Of a stretch of DNA of 64,000 nt, positions 15,001-21,000 are shown piece by piece. The notes beneath the pieces were generated by a model. That model did no database searches. It was not told where the DNA came from and saw only the letters and a list, made by a program, of their open reading frames with translations. Position numbers and translations under genes: made by a program. Origin of the DNA: Ostreococcus mediterraneus (taxonomy: Eukaryota; Chlorophyta; Mamiellophyceae; Mamiellales; Bathycoccaceae); NCBI GenBank assembly GCA_012295225.1, contig WMKK01000015.1, positions 124,001 through 188,000 on the forward strand. Reading direction: 5' to 3'. Each line of letters opens with the position of its first letter. Position 1 is the first letter of the stretch.

Positions 15001-18000
15001 TATCGACCCCGACAAATGTGACGCAGATGACTTCGAGAATGCACGTGTAACTCGAGAGCTCTGCAGACGTTATCGCCGAAGTAGTGTGCGAACCCGTGAG
15101 CCCGTCCGTCGCGAGCGAAATCGTCCCCGTCCTCAAGGAAGTAATTGTGCAACCAGACCCAGACGTAGACAGCGTGTACGTTAATGAATCCAGCGGTTCT
15201 GAAGCGGTGATCGCGACGTTCGCAGCGCGAGTATTATCAGCTAAAAGAACCTTGTACTGGTTGACGGATTCCACAAGCTCCACCGCCACGAGCGACGGCG
15301 ACGTAAAATCGGCAATCACTTGGGAGATGGTACCACCAACGACGCATGTTGAGAGCTCAAAGCGCGTGATACAGTTTGATGTTGGGTCGGCAGTACACGG
15401 AGTCTTTGCGATGGCGATGAGATCCCAAGGGATCGCGCTGCCATCAACGAAATCAGAAGAAGTAGAGCTCACCACGCGCGACATTGTAATGTCTGAACCG
15501 TTAACATTCGGAGTCACCACAACGCCTGCAATTACCGAGTTTACAATGGTGATCGACGGCGAGTCAGGAGCGACTGGAGTAGGAATAGTAACCGTGATAG
15601 TCACCGTATTTGAATCCGTCGCGTGACCCGTGTCCACGCTATTATCACTTACGACGGTGCACGACGCAGGAGCCGCACCACCAGTCGCCGCCGCAACTTG
15701 ATTGAGTTTTTGCAACTTTACAGTCGTTGAGCCAAACGCACTTATTTGGACGCCAGCCGTATTAGCCTTATTCTCGTCTTGAATGTCACTCAAGCCAAAG
15801 ACTTCAAACGTTAACTCAGCATCTACATCTGCGAGGGCCTGGGTTACGGTGAATTCAAACGTCGCGTCGTACAGATGAACCGAAGTCGCGCGAGCGGTTT
15901 GAACACCGCCGTTCAACTCAATATACAAGCCACCAGCGATGTGTTCATCGAAAGTGAGCACGATTTTGATGTAATCACCTGTCAATGCGACGTAAGTGTT
16001 GTCCACGATAGAGTATACCTCACCGATCGAGTCAGAGACGTACACCGTTTGTGAGCTGAGCGTCGGCGCGGTGGTATCTTGCGACACCCACACCGAGGAA
16101 CCCGCTGCATTCCAAACAGTAGGCACGTTGCGACCACAGCTTATGCTGGCATTGAACGCAGGACCAGTGGCGTCTGTGTTCGCGTGTGCGAGGTTGTCAA
16201 TACCGGTTATCAACGTCGTTGATAGAGCCGCCGCGGTGAAAAACGCAGACGACGTCGTCCACGTCGAGGATGTCGGTAAAATGCGATCATCAAACGTCGT
16301 GATTTGCCATTGAATAGACAGCGGGCCATCTGCGATGAGATGAACCGCTTTAAACTGAAAGTTTATAACCCAGTAGTTGAACGCATCGCTCGCAGTGTAG
16401 ATTCGGTCATTAATATCCGTACACGTTGGCGCTGTCGCGGCAAACGTGCTCTGACGCAAGTACCGTCTGTTGGGGCATAATCGTCTCACAGAGTACGACT
16501 TGCCATTCGGACGTAAACCTCTTTGCACCCAGAATCCTTTGCACAACACATAGGCGTCCGGATAACCAGGAACGTCCGGCACAGGCTGACGGTAATCATA
16601 TGACGTCTGCATGAGCCAATCAAACCAGTCGTCGTCGTGCGCAAAGACAGAGCCGTCGTTGTACTCTTCCGCTTCGAGCGCAAGTAAACCACGAGCACTG
16701 AGCCACGTTGTCATATCAGGTGAGTTCGCGCACGGCGTTTCGACGTGCATTGCGCTAGGGACATCGGAATGTGTCGCTTGCGGTAAATTGACACCGTTCG
16801 CCATTTGCGCCTTGATGCCCTTGACGGGTTGATCAGTGTAAAACTGAATCTGCAAAGAATCGCCGAGCTTGACAACACGCCTGTACTCATTCCAACGATT
16901 TACGTTTGGTTCCATGTACACCTCGATGACATTCGGGTCGCTCGTCCAATCCCTACGAGGCACTGAGTTGAGCCAGCTGGGAACGGTCATACCGGCGAGC
17001 GAAATCGGCGTGCGCAAAATGACGTCATCCGCGATGGCCTCGTCAGAAATCGTCACCGAAGCATCGGCGTTGTTAGGAGACTTGCTGACCCGTCGCAGTG
17101 TTTGCGCGGTGTTGCCTGCTGGGTCTTGTGCACCAACTAAGGAGTAGCCTAATGTTCCCCAACCGTGTCGGCACCACGCGGACCACAAGGGAATCCAAAA
17201 CGCACGTCCACCAAACGATTCGGCTTGGCAGTCCGCGCGTGCGCTCCACGCGAGCGCACCCTTGCCGACGATGTCACAGGGATCAGTAAGTGTCGCCGTA
17301 ACTTGCCATGATTTATGAAATCTCGACACTTCATAATTCGTGCCGCCGAAACCTTGCGCTTCGCTTCGGGCTTCTTGGGCGCGCGGGCGAAATTCAGTCT
17401 TGAGGCACTCCGCCTTGCCAGTCAACTGTCCACCAACCGCGGTGTAAGATATACCAGATTGGGGAACGTGCACTCCACTCGATGCGCTTGATCGAAAATA
17501 CGCGCCATACGGTCGCGTGACATATTCTGTCCACGTACCGAGTAACGTCACCGTGTCGCCGAGGCGATATTCATACGCCTCTGCGGCGACGCGGCTGAAA
17601 CTGTGATAATATGATGGTTTTCTACCTTGGTTTGCTGTCATCTGGTCCGAATCCGCGTAGCTGAGCACGATGTCAGCGACACGTGCCGAGCTCTTGTCAT
17701 ACAACAATCGAGCAGAACGCATGCGATCCGCAAGTGGGGAACTCGCGGTGACTCCGCTGAGCGCGTTAATCGCCGTCGTCATCGTGGCGCCAACGTTACC
17801 AACTGCATCAGTAGTCGTGATTGCGAACGGAAGCACGCCATCACCCAACGTCGCATCGTCGATAAGCGCAAATACAGCCTCCATGTACGTTGGAGACGCC
17901 AGAGTCTTGTACTCTTTGACGGCGAGTGAAACTTGCGCCGGCATCGAAGCATCCGCGGCGGACCATCTCGTGATGGCGACGCCACCAATATTACCAGTGA

Positions 18001-21000
18001 CAACTGCCGGTTGCTCATCCGTAGTGAACAGGATGGCGACATATTCTCCTGTGCGAGCGTATTTTGCCGCCGTGAGATTTACATCAACGGCGGTGGACAC
18101 GGGTGTCAGAATGTCGGAGCACGCCGCGGGCACGGTGTGTGCACCGAACCCGAGCGCGTAGCTTGGATTGACAACCAATGAATCCGTGATTGTGACCGGT
18201 GTGATGTCCAAAACGACGAGTGCGACGTCGGATCCGATCGGATTTACAACCGCATCGAACCCACGCGACCGCATCGTCAGCGTACTTGCCTCCGTGACAC
18301 TCACTGAAATACTCCCCGACGTCACCATACTCGCGCTCACGATGACATCCGCCGCCCACTCCGTTCCACCGACTGCCGATAGAATGAGCCCAGCAGGCAC
18401 GGTGTAGCTACCTAATGTAATAATTGGACTATCTATAGCGTGATCTGCACGCACTACCACACGAATGTGGTCGCCATATTTGGCCAACTTGTACGGCGTC
18501 AACACGCCAGACGCATCCGACGCCGACCGCACGAGGGACGTCGCGGCGTTATTACTAACGGTAGAAACGCTAATCAATTCTGCTCTAACTTTTGCGATGC
18601 GCATCTTGTACGCCCCGTTCACTGAATCACGTCCAGAAACAACTATGTGGTATCGACCATAGGTCGCTAAGAATTGTAAGTTGCCGCACGCAGAGGCTTG
18701 AAACTTTGCGCACGTAATTTGCGAGAAACCACCATACGATGGGAACCCCAACGCTTCCTGCACAAAGTTCTTCGCCGTCACGGTGACTCCTTTAAATTCT
18801 ATGTTCCACGAGTCCGCTGCCACTGTTGGCGTTAACTCGATCGTAATGTCCGCTTTCGGATCGGCGTATGGAACCGTAAATTCAAATCCAATGTGGCCGC
18901 CAGTAAAGCCGCTCGTCGAGGTGACTTCAAATGTGCCCAACGTCGTCGTGGTTGTGCCATTGGAACGAGTCACGCTAAACATCACGTCGTTATTGGTCGA
19001 CAATAGCTTGTACGAAAAACGCGCCTCGTACACGCCATCTCCATCGACAAACGGGGTGAAAACAAATGTAAACTTGCCGTCGCCTGGCGAGGGCGAGTTG
19101 TGCGTGAATGAATTCGCCTCGACGTACTGTTCTTGATAGACACCGACAATCGTTCCCGAAGTCGAACCGCACATCGTGATCTTCAACCACTCATCTATGG
19201 TGGAGAAGTAATCCATGGTGTACACGCGGTAGCCAGACGTGGCGCCAATGTCTGACGAACCTCGGCACGCGTCTTGCACGGCTGGGAACGGAAACGCATG
19301 CGGCGTAATCGTTTCACCTTCAATCGTTCTCGGCAAACCGCTTCCAATATATCGAGTAAAGCTATGCGTCGTCAACGCCGTGCCTACAATGTACTTGGGG
19401 ACGTTTGTCACCGCGACATCAGTTATATCAAAGTACAGTCTTGAGTTGTCGGCAAACGAGCGAAACGTTTCCGCGCTCGTGTACTGCGCGTACGGCGCAA
19501 TCGTATCGAGCAGGGTCGCAATCTCAACCGTTGCGGTCGGCAAATACGTTGCGATCGTTCTATCGTAACCATATATCGCCACAAACGCCATGCGGCAAAA
19601 TTCAACGACGGAAGCTCGGGCGAAATCGTAACCATCGTTTGCCATGGTCGCGACGCATGAATCGTACACCTCGCCCAAGTACTGGCACTGGTCGCACCAC
19701 AACTTCTCAGTCGTGGAGGGCGCCGTAGTGATTCGCGTGTAGCCACAGGCCGTGGTCAGTGCGGCGTTGTAGGTACTAACGCTGCCAGCCGCCGTAAACG
19801 GCACGGTCCCAGTTTCATGAGTCGCAAAGTTCACCGTCGTCGCGCCGCTCGCGGTGGAGCAAATGCCGCTCGCTGTAGTGGTATCTGGCACGCTCACAAT
19901 CACTAAAAGTTGTTCCGCGCACGTCGCGCATGGTTTAGTTTGAGTGATGTTCACCACTGTTGTGTTTGCAAGAGTGATGGTCAACACGGAGGTTGAGTCA
20001 AGGCCTGAACTCGCGTCAGACCAATCGGAAACGCACAGCGTGCCGACGCTCGGGTCATCCGAGTACGGGAGCGTAGCCGCAGAGCCGCCAACGTTCACTG
20101 TGCGGTCGCTGAGAACTTCAACGCTTGAGTGCGAGCCTCCCACTGCGTTAAGGCCAACAGCGGAGATGTAGCGACGAACATAGTCTGGAGCCGCACTGTC
20201 GTTGTCGGAGTCGACATCGAAACGAATGACAAAGTCGCCATGCAACACGACATCCTGATGAGCTGTCAATCCGAGCTGCGTAGTAGTAGCGCAGTTGAAA
20301 TCAGTCGAACCAGTTGTGATTCGATCGAACGCGTTGATTGCATCAATCGTGCCATCCGCGTTTGCCGTGGTAAAAGGCATGACGGTTTCCGCGCCAAACA
20401 CGCCGCACACCTTTTGCGGCGCGACGTACGCGCTCTTGCACTCTGGAACAGAGCAAAATTCCCATCGCGCCTCGCCGCGCGTATAGTACCCGCTGACGTT
20501 CGTGTAGTCGACGTAGCACCACGGATGTGCGTCGGATGACGGATTGCCGCAGTAGTTGCTCGTCAATCCCGCCGTGGACGCGTACGGGTGCGCGAACGGC
20601 GTCTGTGACGACCACGCTTGGCACTGCTGCCCCGAAATCGTCACCGCAACGCTCCCAGTGTACGGCGTAGAGGCATCCGTGCATTCGCCATCCGCTAACG
20701 CCTTGCCGCACGTCGGATACGGCTCGTACCCAGTCGCGCACGCGCCGCAGTCTGAGCCAGTGTAGCCTTCAAAGCATGAACACGAGCCATCGTCGGCGTT
20801 GCACGAACCGTGGCCCTTGCAATTCGTGCTCGCCGAGCACGCGTAATCGCATAACGTCCCGACGTAACCCGCGCTACACACGCACATTTCGAGCGACGCA
20901 CTCCAAGCTCCATTGGCACCGCACGACGGTACTGGGTTGATGATTTCGTCGCAGAGCTTGCCCGCATACCCGTCGGCGCACTCGCACTCACCCGTGAGCG

